Assembly (NCBI GenBank): GCA_963556255.1
Contig: OY744608.1
Location: 33,206,154 to 33,270,153 of the forward strand
DNA length: 64,000 bases
From: Allolobophora icterica
Lineage: Eukaryota > Annelida > Clitellata > Crassiclitellata > Lumbricidae
Direction of reading: 5' to 3'
The translations under genes and the position numbers were made by a program. Within the stretch, counting starts at the first letter, position 1. Every line of letters begins with the position of its first letter. Positions 9,701 through 24,700 of this stretch are shown here, in pieces. Under the pieces are notes generated by a model, which saw nothing but the letters and a program-made list of their open reading frames with translations, was not told where the DNA came from and made no database searches.

Positions 9701-12700
9701 ATCTTTTGCAGGCTGAGGAGCAGTTAGTGCAGCGAGAATTATCACTTCAGAAGCAAAAACTAACGAGTCCATCTCAGACGACAGTAAGTGGCTAGCTACC
9801 ACCGAGATTATTTTCTTTATAGCAGTCTCTGTTTTGAATATGTTCTTAAACGTATATATTTTTTCACTGTTACCACAAAGCTGCCTAAATGAATAAATTA
9901 ATTTCTGCTTACGATTTGGTTACCTGAGCATTTCTAACACAACTACTGTTAATCAATAATATTATAAAAATTACTTTTTAGCTCTAGTTCCAATTCATTT
10001 CTCATGAACCTGGCACATATTTTAACTTTATTCTCCATCATTAGATGATTTTTGTTCTAGTTGCTAATGCTGTTCTCTCAGAAACAAATTTGGTTCTTAT
10101 TCAACTTGTAACACTACATTCTGTGAAAGAGAATTTTAAGCTGTATATTGATAAATAATGATTTTCTACATGTGCAATGCATTTGTGCATGTGGTAATTT
10201 ATTCAGTTTATTTTTTCAAGGCACAGAAGAGAGAAAGCCTTGTTCGACTTCTTTACTGCCATCTGCTGGGCTATGATGTTTCATTTGCCTATATACATGC
10301 AGTCAAACTCGCTCAGCAGGGAACCATCCTTGAAAAGCGTGTTGGTAGGTTGCACTGTATATATATTAATTCTAAGGGATTGGATTCTATATACAGAATG
10401 TTTTATCGGTTTTTGGGATACCATCAATCAATGCTTGCATGTGATTATTAAGATACAAGTTCCATGATAAAATCACAAGATTGTTGTTTCTGCTTTGCAG
10501 ATATTATGTGCTTCGATGTTTGTAGGTATAGATATTGTTTAGTGTCTTGTAAGAACCTGTCAGAAGTACACCTTGCACTCCGTCCAGCTTTCAATAATTG
10601 TTAATGAAGGAATGAAATAAAGTGGTAAATCTTTCTGAAGTGACATTTTGCCAAAACAGATTTATTGAAGACTTTTCTACAATTTAAACTCCATTGTTCT
10701 TCCAGTGAGGTTTAATCCTTTAACAACGAGAAGAATTATTTTCACGGTAGCTTTTAGTGCCTCCTCGTCTGTAAATGGTTGAGCATTCGTTCTATTGAGT
10801 TTCTTTATTTGATTTATAGGTTATTTGGCTTGTGCTGCCTTTCTTCATGACAGTCATGAACTTTCTATGCTGCTTATTAATACGATTCATAGGGTAAGTA
10901 ATATGAATTTGCCACTTGATTGAAATGCAATTTTGGAATGATTTCACTCTTAAAAGTGCTTGCTTGTTCTGAGTTCAGCTTTAGGTATTTGTTTTAACTA
11001 TTTGCTTTGAACTAATTTGCTGTGGTTTAAATATGTTACTAATTACAGAAGGTGTTCAGAAATACATACATGTAAAACTAAATCACTGGTTGCAATAATT
11101 TATTCTAATACTATATGGGAGCAATGAAATTACAGCTAGATTCACTGGCATAGTTTTGAGTATAAGTGTTGTTTTGTTAAAATAGTTTTCCTTTCTTCTA
11201 ACAAGTTTAGGTCAGTGGGTGTTAGAATGGCACCAGAAAAGTGTTATTTTCAAAATTCATAGTTATTTTTTTATCATTTCTGGTTAGCAACTTGAGAACA
11301 CCAAATGATCTTTTGCCCATGAGTGACAATTTGCAGATGTATTATGTTTTAGCCACATGATTTATGCAACTGTTACCAGTTTGTCTGGTTGTTGAAGGCT
11401 TTTTTGTTGTACGTATGTGTCAAGACATTAAAGTACTTCACAGAAGCACTGCAAAAGGATAATTTTTGGCCAACCTGTATAAGTAAAACATTATAGCTAT
11501 GGTACTTCACGTATGAACCTATTTATGTCTCTGTGCTGCCTTTTTGTGATCTTAGGATCTGAATAGCACAAATATCCTCGAAGTGTGTACTGCTCTGGTG
11601 GCTGCTGGTCACTTGGTCAGTTCAGAGTTGATACCATCACTGCTGCCATCTGTCAAAGAGAAGCTGAAGCATTCCAAGTATGAGTTTTAACCAGTATGCT
11701 TCAGGAGTTGTTGGATTAGAATTGATGTTTTCAAAATTCATAGCTAGGTGGCCAGATATGTGCTTGTGTATAGGCACTTGCCATACGTTGACTGATTGGG
11801 TTGGTGAGGTAAACCAAAGCCAAAATTCATACAAGGACTTTATATGACCTTGAAACACAAATTTCAGAGTTAAGTTCTCGCTGGCTTAAGAAGCAAGAGA
11901 AATAGAAAGTGTCTTTCTCTGACCATTTCAACACTTTGACCCTTATTTTCTTGAAATTAATTATTACCAATTCGATTTTCCAGGCTTAATTGAACATATT
12001 CATCACACAGAAGGTTAAGTATTCTAATTTTAGACTTTTGAACAAATTTTCTCATATAACCCTAATGGAGAGGCTGCTGCATTATTCAGCTTGATGTTAG
12101 GGAGGCTCTGGTACAAATAATAACAAGGTTTTTTGTCGTGGTTTTGCCCCATCAGAGAGATAATTCGTCGTAAGTCTGTGCTGTGTCTCCGTGCTTTCAT
12201 CATGAAAGTTCCTGACTTGTCATCCCAGTTGAAACCGTGTCTGAACCAGGCCCTCAGCGATAAAGACCCGGGAGTCATGTGGGCTGCCGTGGAAGCATAT
12301 CATCACCTGATTCAGGCATGTTTTCTCTTTTGTTTCTCTGATGCAGTGTTAAGGCTAGAACAAAATTAGGATTTAAGTCATTGTTTGAACCAGAAATATT
12401 TGCTTTACCTGATAATCTCTGCCTTCACTATTGTCATAATTAGCATTGTCGTCATCAACGTGATCGTTAACATCTTCATCATCTTCGTATATCATTTTTG
12501 CATTTTCTAGGAACCTCTTGAAGCATAAATTATGTTAGATTTTTGTAATAGTAACAAGTTCATCATTAGGTAAATCACATTTGAATAACTGTAAAAATTT
12601 CTATATATTTATAACAAGCTCTTGCATAAATGTAGCCTGCTCAGCTAACTTCCTTTCATGCTGCACTAAGTAAGAGACATGATGATGGGAAACTGAAGCA

Positions 12701-15700
12701 CAAGGTTGTGCTCACTGGCTGGCACTCCTTAAGTTTGTGTTTGAGCACAGTTAAATCAGAACTCTCTTACACCTCTCAACATGTGCCCCCCAGAGCATTT
12801 GTTGGTAGCATTGCTAGGTCGTTGATTTAATTAACTCATTCATTCATTCATAAAATTTAATATAGCGCACCTTCAAGAAACCTACTCAGAAGCGCTCCCA
12901 GCCCAGCCATGCCAATAGAGATTAGACTTGAGCAGCTTGTAAAACGCAGATGTGTTACCCCTGGGGAGAAGGCAAATCTCTAACGGAAGACCATTCCAAA
13001 TGGATGGCCCAGCTATAGAGAAAGCCCGGCGTTGCCTAATTGTGGAGCGAGCCCGAGGAACTAAAAGTTCTCCCCCAGAAGAAGACCGAAGAGCACGCCG
13101 ACCAACTGAATCAGAGACCGGGCAGCAGAGCTCACACAGATAGGCCGGGGCACAGCCTAAGAGACAGCGCCAAACCAGTACAGCAACCCTATAGCAGATA
13201 CGCTGCGGGACAGGAAGCCCGTCCCCACTCCTGAAATGCCATATCATCATCATTATTCGTTACATCATCATCGTCATCAGATCAGAATTACTTACATCAC
13301 AGCCAGTACTGCACAATCATCAACTTAACCTGAACTCTTCCTGCTGCTGGTTTTCTGCAAAGGCTAAGGCTTTTACATCATCATCATCATCATCATCATC
13401 ATCCATTGTCGTCTATTTTCATCATCATTGTCATTACTGCACAATTATTAACTTAGTCTGAACAGTTCCTGCTGCTGGTTTCCTGCACAGGCCAATGCTG
13501 TTGCACATGTTGACCTCGTTCCTGCATTGGTTGACATCCTGGAACAAGTCATCAGCCGGAAGCTTCCGTCGCAATTTGACTATCACACGGTTCCTGCTCC
13601 ATGGCTGACGATCAGCATTATCAGGATCCTTGCTCTGCTGGGAACCACTAGTGAAAGGTTACTCTCATCATAACATCTTTTGAACAGATGCTTTGAAAAG
13701 GAGCTATGTTAATCATCCTTTGTGACCTTGCATTACCTTACATTTATTGACACTAATGTAATCTGGCCTGAATTGTGAATTAATTATATTATATAATATC
13801 ATTCACTTGTAAACTTGTAATCTTTTGCCAACATGCAATCAAGCCATCTGCTTTCTTGTTTTATAATTAGCTTTTCATGATAGTTTTGTTAAGGCAGACT
13901 TTTTGCTTAGTTGGTGCAAACAAAGTATTACTTTTCTCTTGTAAAAGGAGATTGTCATTTTCTTTTACATGTTACCCTTGTAACTGCTACTAAGCTCAAT
14001 TTTGAGTGTCAGTTGCATATTAAGGAGAGTGATGCAGAATGGTTTGTGACAGGCTCTGTTTCTGTGCCTTTTCAGTTATAAATTGAACTTTTCTAGTCAG
14101 TAAAACTGGATGATCAATAAACAGCCAACCAGTGAATGAAACAATGAGTCATTGATATTTTTTTTTGGGAAAAATTGTGTATAGTGTTGGGAAGCAGATT
14201 ACACCTGTCTTAGAGGATGTCCTTCACCGCACAGAAGCAAACCGTAAAGCCGGATTAGGTGACTATTGTACCTGTTGTTATGGTTTTATGATTGTTTTTC
14301 TTTTTAGAAATGTTCTACGCTTCTGTGTTGTTTTTGTATGTTTGCTCATTGTTAATGCTTTTAGTTTATATCAGTCTTCTCCTTTCTGTAATTCAAACAT
14401 GTTGCACATTACATTTACTGTTGCTGATTTGAAATTTTCGGCAAGCTCTGAACACTCAGCAATAATGTTGACTTAAGCTGTGATGATTTGTTTAAACTGG
14501 CCTGTCACTTGCTATTATGTCAGGTAACAGTGTAATAGTCTATAAATAAAGTGAGAGAGGACTGGGCCATGCGTTGCCACATGCTAAGGTACAGATAAAT
14601 AGTCATGCTGAGTACTAGTGTCATTTCTGTATGTAGACTGAAGAACCTTTGAGAGGTTAATTAAAAATATTATAACAATACCAACATATATACAAATTTA
14701 TTTAACCATCTTCTACAATGTTTTCTCTGACCTGTGAAATGATTTATAAATGATTCTTCTTTCTTGTTTTAGCAATTATCTATGAAACTCTGTTAACCAT
14801 ATCAACCATTACTGCAGATTCAAGTCTGATGTCACTTGCTTCCAAGCATGTAACTCGCTTTTTATCAGCTAAACAGCTTAACCTGAGATATATTGGTGAG
14901 TATAAAATCAAGTTCTGTTGCTCTTATAAACCTTCTTTGGCTGCGATACTGAAAAGAAATTACCACTCTAGTATTGCTGTAAAATTATTATCAACTAGAA
15001 AATATTATGAAAAAACTCTGTAAAACTTGGTTTTAACTTTTAACACTTAAATATTTAATAGGAGGGAATTTCTAGAAGGCATCCACAAGTTGGCATTGGC
15101 AATGGAATTGATTAGCTGACAAGCAATTATTGTTACGGTGTGCAGAGAAGCTTGAACAGAATGGAGGAATAGACCAAATGGCAATGTGTTTAACTTCTGC
15201 TAAATGTTAGCTCTTTCACGAGCTCCACTTGGTGCATTTGGATTCATATTCACTGTGTTAACTTTGCCACAAAGTATTAGGTGTTCTTTGGCATTTTATC
15301 TAAGTGGTGCTCAACTGAAATGGTTACTTAATGTCCAAAGGCAATATAACCTATATAATTCTTAGATACACTGTTGCATGTCCCCACTCCTGAAATGCCA
15401 TATGGGACAGCACCTAGTAGCAACGGTAATCCAGATAATTATGGTACTTGTGCCCTTGCCTGCCACAGACAGTAGTGTAACTGCTGTCTCAGCCAAAGTG
15501 ATAACAACTGTGCACGGATATGCCAGGCAGTCTACCAAAGGCACTTCATGATTTAAACTAATGTTTGGAAACAGTAGATTTTGATGTAGCCAGAAACATA
15601 ATTGTTTGGGATTAAAGCACAGTCACTTTTGCCCATATGCAGACCACAATGTGGCAGCTCATAGTAGTTGAACAAAATCATCTGGTAGCAGGCAGTAGTG

Positions 15701-18700
15701 CAAGTACCTATACATCAGACAGCATATGTACCTGAACTTTCTCAGTTACTCGGAAACTAACATAAATCAGAAACTACTGTGTTTCAGCATGACCCTCTTA
15801 ATCTGTGGTCTGTTGACACATCGTTGTGGTGGTTTTGCCTCCCAAAGACTGCACATAATTGAGTCTGCAATGTATCACCCATGTAAGCAGTAGTCCTGCT
15901 TGATGTTCCTTAGATTCATGGTACCTGTAAGCAACGCAGCAACAGCAGGATGAAGATATTGTGTCAATAACTATTGAGTTTATTGACCTGTTCATCTCTC
16001 AAACTGTTGCTAGGCAACATTCAAATTGGATAAAATCCAGTCAGTTTTTAATGTTAAGAATTATAGATTAAAGTTTCTAGCCAGGTCTTTCATTCGTCTG
16101 CAACAAATAAGTCTGATGCTGATCTGGCTTGATTTGAAAAACTTGGATTTTATTGATGTATTGTTTTTTTTATACAGGCATCAAGATTCTATCAGCAGTC
16201 GTTAAGGTCGATGATCGATATGCTCTGGATCATCAGTCTGCTGTGCTCGATTGCCTTGAGCATGAAGATGTCACAATTCAGAAAACTGTAAGACCAGTAT
16301 ATTCATAAATGCTTACCTTTCTCAGTTGTTTTGTGACTATGGATGGAAGTATTGTTCTCATGCATGTTCTAATATGGTTTATTGTACAAACAGCAATGCA
16401 CACAGAGTATTTAGTTTGCAAGCTAGTTCTTGATGATTTACACTGTTATGTGAAGAAATTCTGTTTCTTTGTATGGATATACATGTGAATGTATATGTTA
16501 ATTGGTGTCTTTCTGCATTATGATTTGCAAAAAGCGATTACTAGTTTAATCTGTCAGGTTTTTGTCTGATGTTGAGGCAGAATCACTGGAATGCCATCAC
16601 TTTCTAGGCTGTTCTAAAACCTGATTTTTACTGGATTTCTATGAGACACTGCTAAAATCTGCTGAAAACTAAGAGCTTTTTTATGGCAATAACTTCTTCA
16701 TATGTTTAATTGCCTTGTTGATATGGTGTCTGTAATTGTTATGTTCACTGCTTTTCTCCAGTGATTAATGTTAGATGTGATTTTCTAGACTCTTCACATG
16801 TTATGTAACATGGCCAATACAGTCAATAAAGTGGTCATCTGTGACCATCTACTGAACTATGCCAACCGGACTACTGACCATTTCAGCAAAGTGGACATTA
16901 TCACGAAAGTTTTGGATATTATTGACCGGTAAATTCAACTGTAACTTCAGTGTCTGTAAATTCAGTATTTATATTAAGCTGAGTAGTCACAAATTCTTTA
17001 TTGGATGTTGCCTTTAACAATCTAGTGTTTTGTAGAAATATGATTCCGTGTAACAAATTGGCCATGTGTCTAAATTTCTGTAGCAAAATATAGATCTGTG
17101 TATATGTATCAAGGCTATTAACATAGTGCCTTTAAAGTGGAGCACTTCATCAAAAGTACTCGGTGTTCTAGACAGGTGAATTTTATGCTAGTTTGAAATG
17201 TTGAGCAGAACTTAATGAAAAATGTATGATATGCAAGGGAAGACTGTTTCAAGATGAGTCTTGAGCACAGAATAAAACATGGAAGGCTTGTGTTGATGTG
17301 CAAAAGTGTGGCACCTGCACATCACCATGGCTAACAGAGCACAGCAGTCATAGGCCTGGCTGACCTGAGTCTGAAACACAAAGTTCTACAGTGTATACTG
17401 GGTAGTGTCCACAAGTGAGACCCATCCAAGGAGGAGGTTCATAAATGTTATTCATTCAGCAACATGAAATCAATATAGTGTTTCTCGCATATATTCGGAT
17501 ATATGCGTGTATTTTGGCATATACAGGTCCTTTATATAACCAAACCTTTAAATGCCCTACCTTGCATGTGCTGCAAATCTTCAACCTGCCATATCAGTTT
17601 GAATTTTTCTGTTTTATTCAGATTGTCAGACAATGTTAAATGGTATATTGATGAAGCAACTAAAATCTTGGAAACAAATGGAGAATTTGCTCCACAGGGA
17701 ACAGCCAATAAGTTGATACAAGTCATTAAATCTGGTATGTAACTATTTCTTGCTCATATTTGAGCCGATTTTTCCTGAAGCTATAAAATTAGCAAGCATC
17801 TAACAGTGAGAGAGCTATTAAAAAAATAGCAAAAACACGGTCTAATTTTTCTTATTAATAATTCTAGAATTATTGCAGAGGGACCTGTCTCTTGTCCTAT
17901 ATCTATCTTACTTTTCCAGTGTGTGAGTGAGCTAAGTGGCTACATTAGCTCAGTGCAATCATTTCCACTGTACATTAAAGCAACAAGACTTCATGTACAC
18001 ACATTTGATATCGTTTAATTTGAAAGGAAACCCGTTTGAAGCAGACAGACGATTTACTGTAAATGGTTATTGTAACTGTATCAGGTATTCCCAATGATGT
18101 AACTTGTGTAAACAAGGATCGTCATCGATATGCACTTGATGTCTGCTGGAATAAGCTCAAGTCAGAGAAGCTGAGTGATCCACTTCTTCAGGTGGCAGTC
18201 TGGGTAAGAAATGGAGTTTCTGAATACTATAGTCTGCTCTATTTTCATATGTTTTGAACATCATGGAATATGGAGGATTTTCACCTAAACATATCATGAT
18301 GTTTTATTATGTATAAATTTCAAGCTATGTTATGCTAGGAAGTATTGGTGCTGGGTTATGCTGTGTGCAGATATTTTCATTCATAACTGTTCTGTTTCAA
18401 CAGACTGTTGGTGAATACTGCCACCTTGATGCAGCACTCGTACCAGATAGTGTTATCTCGTGTCTCTTACACTGGTACAGGCATTGTACAAGCAGCCAAG
18501 TGAGAAAGTGGATTCTGTCTGCACTTTGCAAACGTAGAGATATTATTCAACGCCCAAGTGAGGCGTTGGAAATACTGAAAACTGCATCCAATACCAATGA
18601 CAAAAACCTGCTGCAGGTATACAAACATACAGATAAAAATGATATTAGTTCATTGTTTCAATTCTTTGAACTTCAACTGCATAACTTTTGTCTATTATAA

Positions 18701-21700
18701 TAAGTAGCATAATTTTTAATTGGCATCTGGAGTTTCAGGTTCTGCTCTTCACTGGGTTTTTTCTTATCTAAATGATCATTCTTAAGCAGTAAACTCATCT
18801 TGCTCTGATCCTGTTTTCTGTTGCTCATATGTAACTTATGGTTCAGTCCTTGGGCCTTTCCTTTTTTAATCTTTATTTTGCCTATTTGTAATGCATAATA
18901 CAATGGTCCAGCATTATGCGACAGATGTTTTGGGCTAAATCTGAACTCAAAGTCTGCTTGTCCTCTTGGTTCTGCGTTAGTGACATTGCAAATTAACCGA
19001 GATAAGTCAGAGGCAATTCTTTTATGACCAGCATATGCACTGATTCTCCAGATTCGTTAGTAGATCTTGCAGGGACCAAAATCCCATTAGCATACAAAAA
19101 AAACTCCTGGTGTCATCGTTGATTCCTCATTCACTATGACTTTACATCTGTATCTCTGATTCAAATATACTGTAATAGGTGCTTTAAGTAAATAAAAAAT
19201 GAATAAATAAGTCATAAATGTGATCTGCTGGATAAAAGATACCTAATCTGGGGTTTCTGGACTAAATATGCCTTGAGATTTGTTGATTTTACTGGGACAA
19301 ATGTGCCAAATCTCAGTATGCCCCCAAAAAGCCTATCAGAATAAAATTTCAAAGCTGACCATTTAAAAACTCTTTTTCTGAGAAAATTGATTTTGAAAAT
19401 TGCAAATATTTTAAACCCATGGCTCCAAAACTTATACATAGTTATGACTAATATCATTTAGACTTTTGCAAGCAGCATGGTTTGATGTACCCGAAATGTG
19501 CTATAGTAATTGTCTAGATAAATACATACATATGCATAATGTTAATATAAAACCTAAAAACTTATATGTGTGTGCATGTGTTTGAGCAAAAGTTGATTTT
19601 GTTTTTTAGAGATTGCATGAGTTGGCATCTCTTTGTACAGTTTCATCTGAAGTAAAAGAAATGTTGTCACCGCAGAATCTAACTCCTAAGGTATGTAAAT
19701 TTTTTAGTTGCTTTTGTTAAGTGTTGTTTGACTTGCAAGTTGGGTATTAATCTGACTTGCTTGATTTTGGTGTGCTACCAGTTGATGCCTTGTGCTTTAG
19801 AAACCATATCAATATAAGTTGTTAATTTATAATAATAATAATAATAATAATAATAGTAATAATAATAAAAGAGTTAATTTTCTGAGGTTTAATGTCTCTG
19901 CTTAGCAATCTGCAGTTTTTCTATGGTTCCTGTGAGTGCAATATTTGAAAAATGAATGTTGATCAGATACCATGCAGCTCAGTGGATGATTGTCAAAAGA
20001 CTATAATCGTATTCAATAATGCAATAACTAAATGTGTTGTTTAATGCAGTGTAAAATTTCTTAGTTGAATCTGAAACAGAAATTTTTTCTAAAGTGATTA
20101 TTTTGTTAGTGCTGTAATTATAACAAATAATTTTAGTACAACCAAAAGTTTCAGTCACGATAAAAGACTTCAAAGGAAGTTTCTCAGCCAAAAGTGAGAT
20201 CTGCTTTGTAGTTTCAATCAGAATATTGTAGATTTGGTCTAGTGAGAGATTGGAACAGGATATGGCAGTTAGTGTTAAATTTAGATAAGTGATTGTCCAT
20301 ATATGAGCTGGGTATTGAAATTCTGGTGTAGTTTTGGTGGCATTTAGTTACTGTTGGTATGTGATGGCTTGGTATAGACACTCTTAAGTATGAAGCTGTA
20401 TATTTGAAGGTTTAGGACCTTTGGCATTGTATTAACTGCAGAATTGTCACTGAATCAGTTTTTGGGTTTTGTTTGTACAGATGGATTTTTCTCTTAGTTT
20501 TCTGGACGATTTTGTCAGTGAAGCTCTTGAATTGGGTGCCCTGCCATACCGAACAGCATCACTGCGATTATGCCAGCCAGTGCCTCCAAAGCCTGCAGGT
20601 ATCTACAAGATTGCATTATATGGATTCTGGACCCTACAGAACCTTGCCTTTGAGTTACACTCTAGCTCTAATCACTTGTTGCAACTTAATGTCATTTTAA
20701 AGAGGGTGTGTTCTTCTGGGTAAAATTTGGATCCCTTATACATGTGTCTAGTATTTTACAAATCATATGTTAAAATCATTTATTTTATTTTATTATTGCA
20801 GTAATTGTTGTGCACACAAAGTCTTTAATTTTGTCACTGAAACACGAGTTGTGTGCGTGAACAACTTGTCCAGAGTCTGATCAGTAGACTCAAACCAGTA
20901 ATCGTTGGATCATAGACTTGGCTTACGACTGATATCAAACGATATAATAAATTATACTAACCATCAAACGATGTAATAAATTATATTGTTGGTATGTCTA
21001 TGTATTTATGTTTATCAAGTTTCTATCTGTTGTATTAATAATTATTTGTTACAATAATTATTTTTCCTGATGTCTAGTTGTTGCAGAAGTCCCACCAAGC
21101 ATTTCTGATTTGTTTACTGCCTCATATGAGACAACTGGTGTTCCAGCGGTTCAACCCAGCCTTGTTTCTGTTTTGTCTTCATCACTGCGATCTCAAGGGA
21201 GTAGTGAAACGAGTAGTACTGAACAGAGAGAGTAAGTGTCTTTTTATCTGCTTTTTTCAGAGGCACAATTTATTTCGTTTTGATAATGGGTTAAATTTCA
21301 AACATTAGGTGTCGCAGTAAATTTACCAGATTTTTATTTTGTCAGTCTTTTTAATTAAATTATAAGATATACCTTTTATGCTAAGTTTCTTTGCATCATC
21401 ACACCATCATCATCACACAGTACTTGCTATGGCGCCACTCAACCCGTGCTCAGCAGTGCCTTACACAATGAATAAATCCGTATATTTAGAGAAAACCATG
21501 GAAACATGACCGCAGCCACATACGGCGCACAACATAACACAAATTCTTTTGAAAACATTATCTTCTCAGAATGTTATTCGTTTATTGCATGTCTGGTGGT
21601 TTCTTTTTGTGTGTTGCATTTCATTAATTTAAAGTATATTTGACTGATGAGAATACTATAAATAAGAAATGTTAGCACATCCGTCTCTGTCATGTGTTCA

Positions 21701-24700
21701 TGTAATTAAAACCTAATCTCATGACTTCTGTCTTAACTTTTGCATTTAGTTTTTGAATAGCCCTCTAATTTGAAAGCTGGAAGAACAATTTTCATATTTC
21801 ATGTACATTTGCTGTGTTTTTTATTGACTGTGAACAGTGGCATAAGCCTGAAGATGAAAGGAGTCAGAGTTGTGTGGGGTAAAGATGGTCTGCTAAAGCA
21901 GGCAGCTGATAACAGGGAGAAAAAAGATTTAGGACCAGAGATGGACAGTCAGTTTTCTACCACTCCTGATGACCTCCTGAATGTCCTAGTGAGTTTTCTT
22001 AAATTATGTACATGACAATGGTTGGCTTTTCTCATATCATATTTCTCTACTGAAAATCCAACCATGCGTAACCACTTGCTCCGCAGGATCCATTCTGACA
22101 CGTTTTATTCTCACCCTAAAACTGCCTTTTGTGACCGCGCTGGGGTCGGGAGCACTACTGATCACTATTCCATCTTCCATTATCAAAGAAAGAAAGACTA
22201 GCAGTTTCCATGCCTTATTTTGCACTGACCTATATATATATGGACTTTATTATCACTTCTCTTTCTGTTGTCATTTCATAATCAATTGACGACTCGTCCT
22301 CCAGTTTATTATCCTTTTAAGGTGAATTCGTCTATTACTGTGTCTTAATTAATAATAATGATTTGTTAGTAGGTTCAGAGGTCTTGTTGGTTACAATCTA
22401 AACTAAGACTGCAGCAATCTTTATGGTTCCATGGTTCAGATGTGAGTTTTCAGTTTCTCTGGACTCAGTGGGATTGTAATTATGGCATACTGGTATTGGT
22501 GAAGAGTGCAACATGGTTTCCAAACAGCAAAATGCAACATAACACAATGCCTTCCTTCTTTGCCACTGTTGCACCTTACAAGGTTTGATATTGTTCTTTT
22601 AAGAAGCCCGTTGATTCTGAAGTGACTCACAAAGAGGAAGAAAGGAGAAATTTAGCAAGTGCCCTTTTTGGGGGCATAAGAGCATCACCTAAGGTACTGA
22701 ATTGGATGTTTAACTGTTATTTACAAACTTTGTTAGATGTATAAAAATTACGTACCACGTTAAAACAAGGGCTATGTTAAAATGTACATGAGAAACAGAA
22801 AACTGCAGGAATGTGCAAAAGAGACAAACAGACAATACAGACAACAGACAGACACCAGACAGACACAACGAGTCTAGAAGACCTGTAGCATCTTGTCATA
22901 CTGCAGTATCATCCTTTTGATTAGAGACAAGAATTTATTTACACAGAGCTCATCTTGGTCAATCCCTAACACAAATAAAACAAATGTGACTTTGCCTGAG
23001 AAAACCCTCACAAAGTCAGAAAAGTTCATTATAATTTGTGAGTAATGCAATCAGAAGGTAAAACGAGTTACCCGGTACTTGCAGATTTTATAATCCTTGT
23101 TGTGTTTGCTGTGAAACTATCTTTTGAAGACTTCTGCAATCTGCAAATTTTTATTTCAGTTTATTATATTTATTATGATGTCCTGTGACAAAAGCTTCGG
23201 TTAAAATGTTCCATTGATGTCCAAAAATGAAGTCATGTGCAGTATTATTGTGAAGATAATGTTCTGACCTTTCTTAGTCTTATACTTTATGTACTTGTGT
23301 GATAAACCAACTTTAATGATGTATATTATTATATTTATATTAGATTTTAATTTATTTATTTATCAGTGTATTAATTTTTTAATTCAAGTATTTACATATT
23401 TTCCTGAGAGATATTACTTTTCATACAAATTTAGAAGTTTTGTTGTGCTGTTGTTAGGAACTGCATCAAGAACAAGAAAAGCCAGCTGTTAAAAGTGTTA
23501 CTGAAATTGATTTCTTAACTGAAAACAGTCTGAAGGAAGGAACAGATGAAATTAAACTATCAGCTAACAATCTCAGTGATAGGCCAGATGATCGTGGAAC
23601 CTTGGAGAACAATTTTAGGAAAAGTCTGGATCATCTGGCAGAAATTGATTTTGAAGCCTCTGAAAACCATCCTACGGAAAGATCAGGTGATAGTCCGATC
23701 TTAGCTGACGATGCTCCAGATGATCACAGAATCATTGATGTCCTTCCTGGGGAACGATCAATCAGTCCAGATTCTATTGAGTCTGAAGGAGAGAATGTTT
23801 CTTCCACCCAGCTTCTGAATCCTGTTTCGCTGCCGGGCTCTGGAAGTGGGTGCTCCGTGGAAACTCCATTTTTTGAAAACTTAAAGGTCTCCTCCAAGAC
23901 ACAGTCATTCACACTTCCTAAGTCTTTGCATGCAAACACTGCCGAGGTTTCCGAAAAGACGAACAGTAACAACAGTCTTGTTGGACAGTATCTCCGATCT
24001 AAAGCTGTGGCCAGTAACTCAAGTGTCTCATCATGGCATCCCTCGCTATCACAGTCAAATAACTTTGGTGTGCCACAGCAACTTTTCTCTTCCCTTGAAG
24101 TGCAGAATAGTACTGGCAACGATTTTTCCAAACTTTTTGCACAACAAGATAGCATAGATTTTTCCTCATCTAACTGTGAATCAACCAGTCATCCTGAAAA
24201 TTTGCCTTACTTGCATTTGAAAACTGACTCCGCAACATCATGTGAATCTTTGGAACATTCGAAAAAAGAATGTAGTGAGTTTGAAGTTGCAGTTGACAGT
24301 TTTACTAATAACTTGAAGCAGAATTCAGAAAAGGGAAGAACTGATGCTGTTGGACCTATAGTAAATGTCTACGAAAGCGAGATTTTATCAGTCGTCTGCC
24401 AAAAATATTATGGCAACATTCGCAGTCTTCAACTTCTCGTTACTTGCTGTCGGCAGAATTTGGTTGATCCGGTGCTTTTCTCCGATACATCAATCTGTGT
24501 GTCTAATTGTAGCACAGTTTACCAGGCAAAGGTACAACAGCTAATGATGATAACAGTAACTGCAATATTTTCTAATGTATATCATACATGCAATCTATTC
24601 TGGAAACTTCTACAGTGCCGTTTCACAATGTACAAGACATTCGATGGTTGCTGATACCGTACATCACTGTACCTTTAATTTTGCCTTTTTAAAAGTTTGA

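Noticed and set aside
23724..24157. 143- and 75-codon frames overlapping the large AP4E1 hinge exon
   Set aside because: They are out-of-frame shadows of the exon 23458-24531, whose frame joins correctly to both neighbours.
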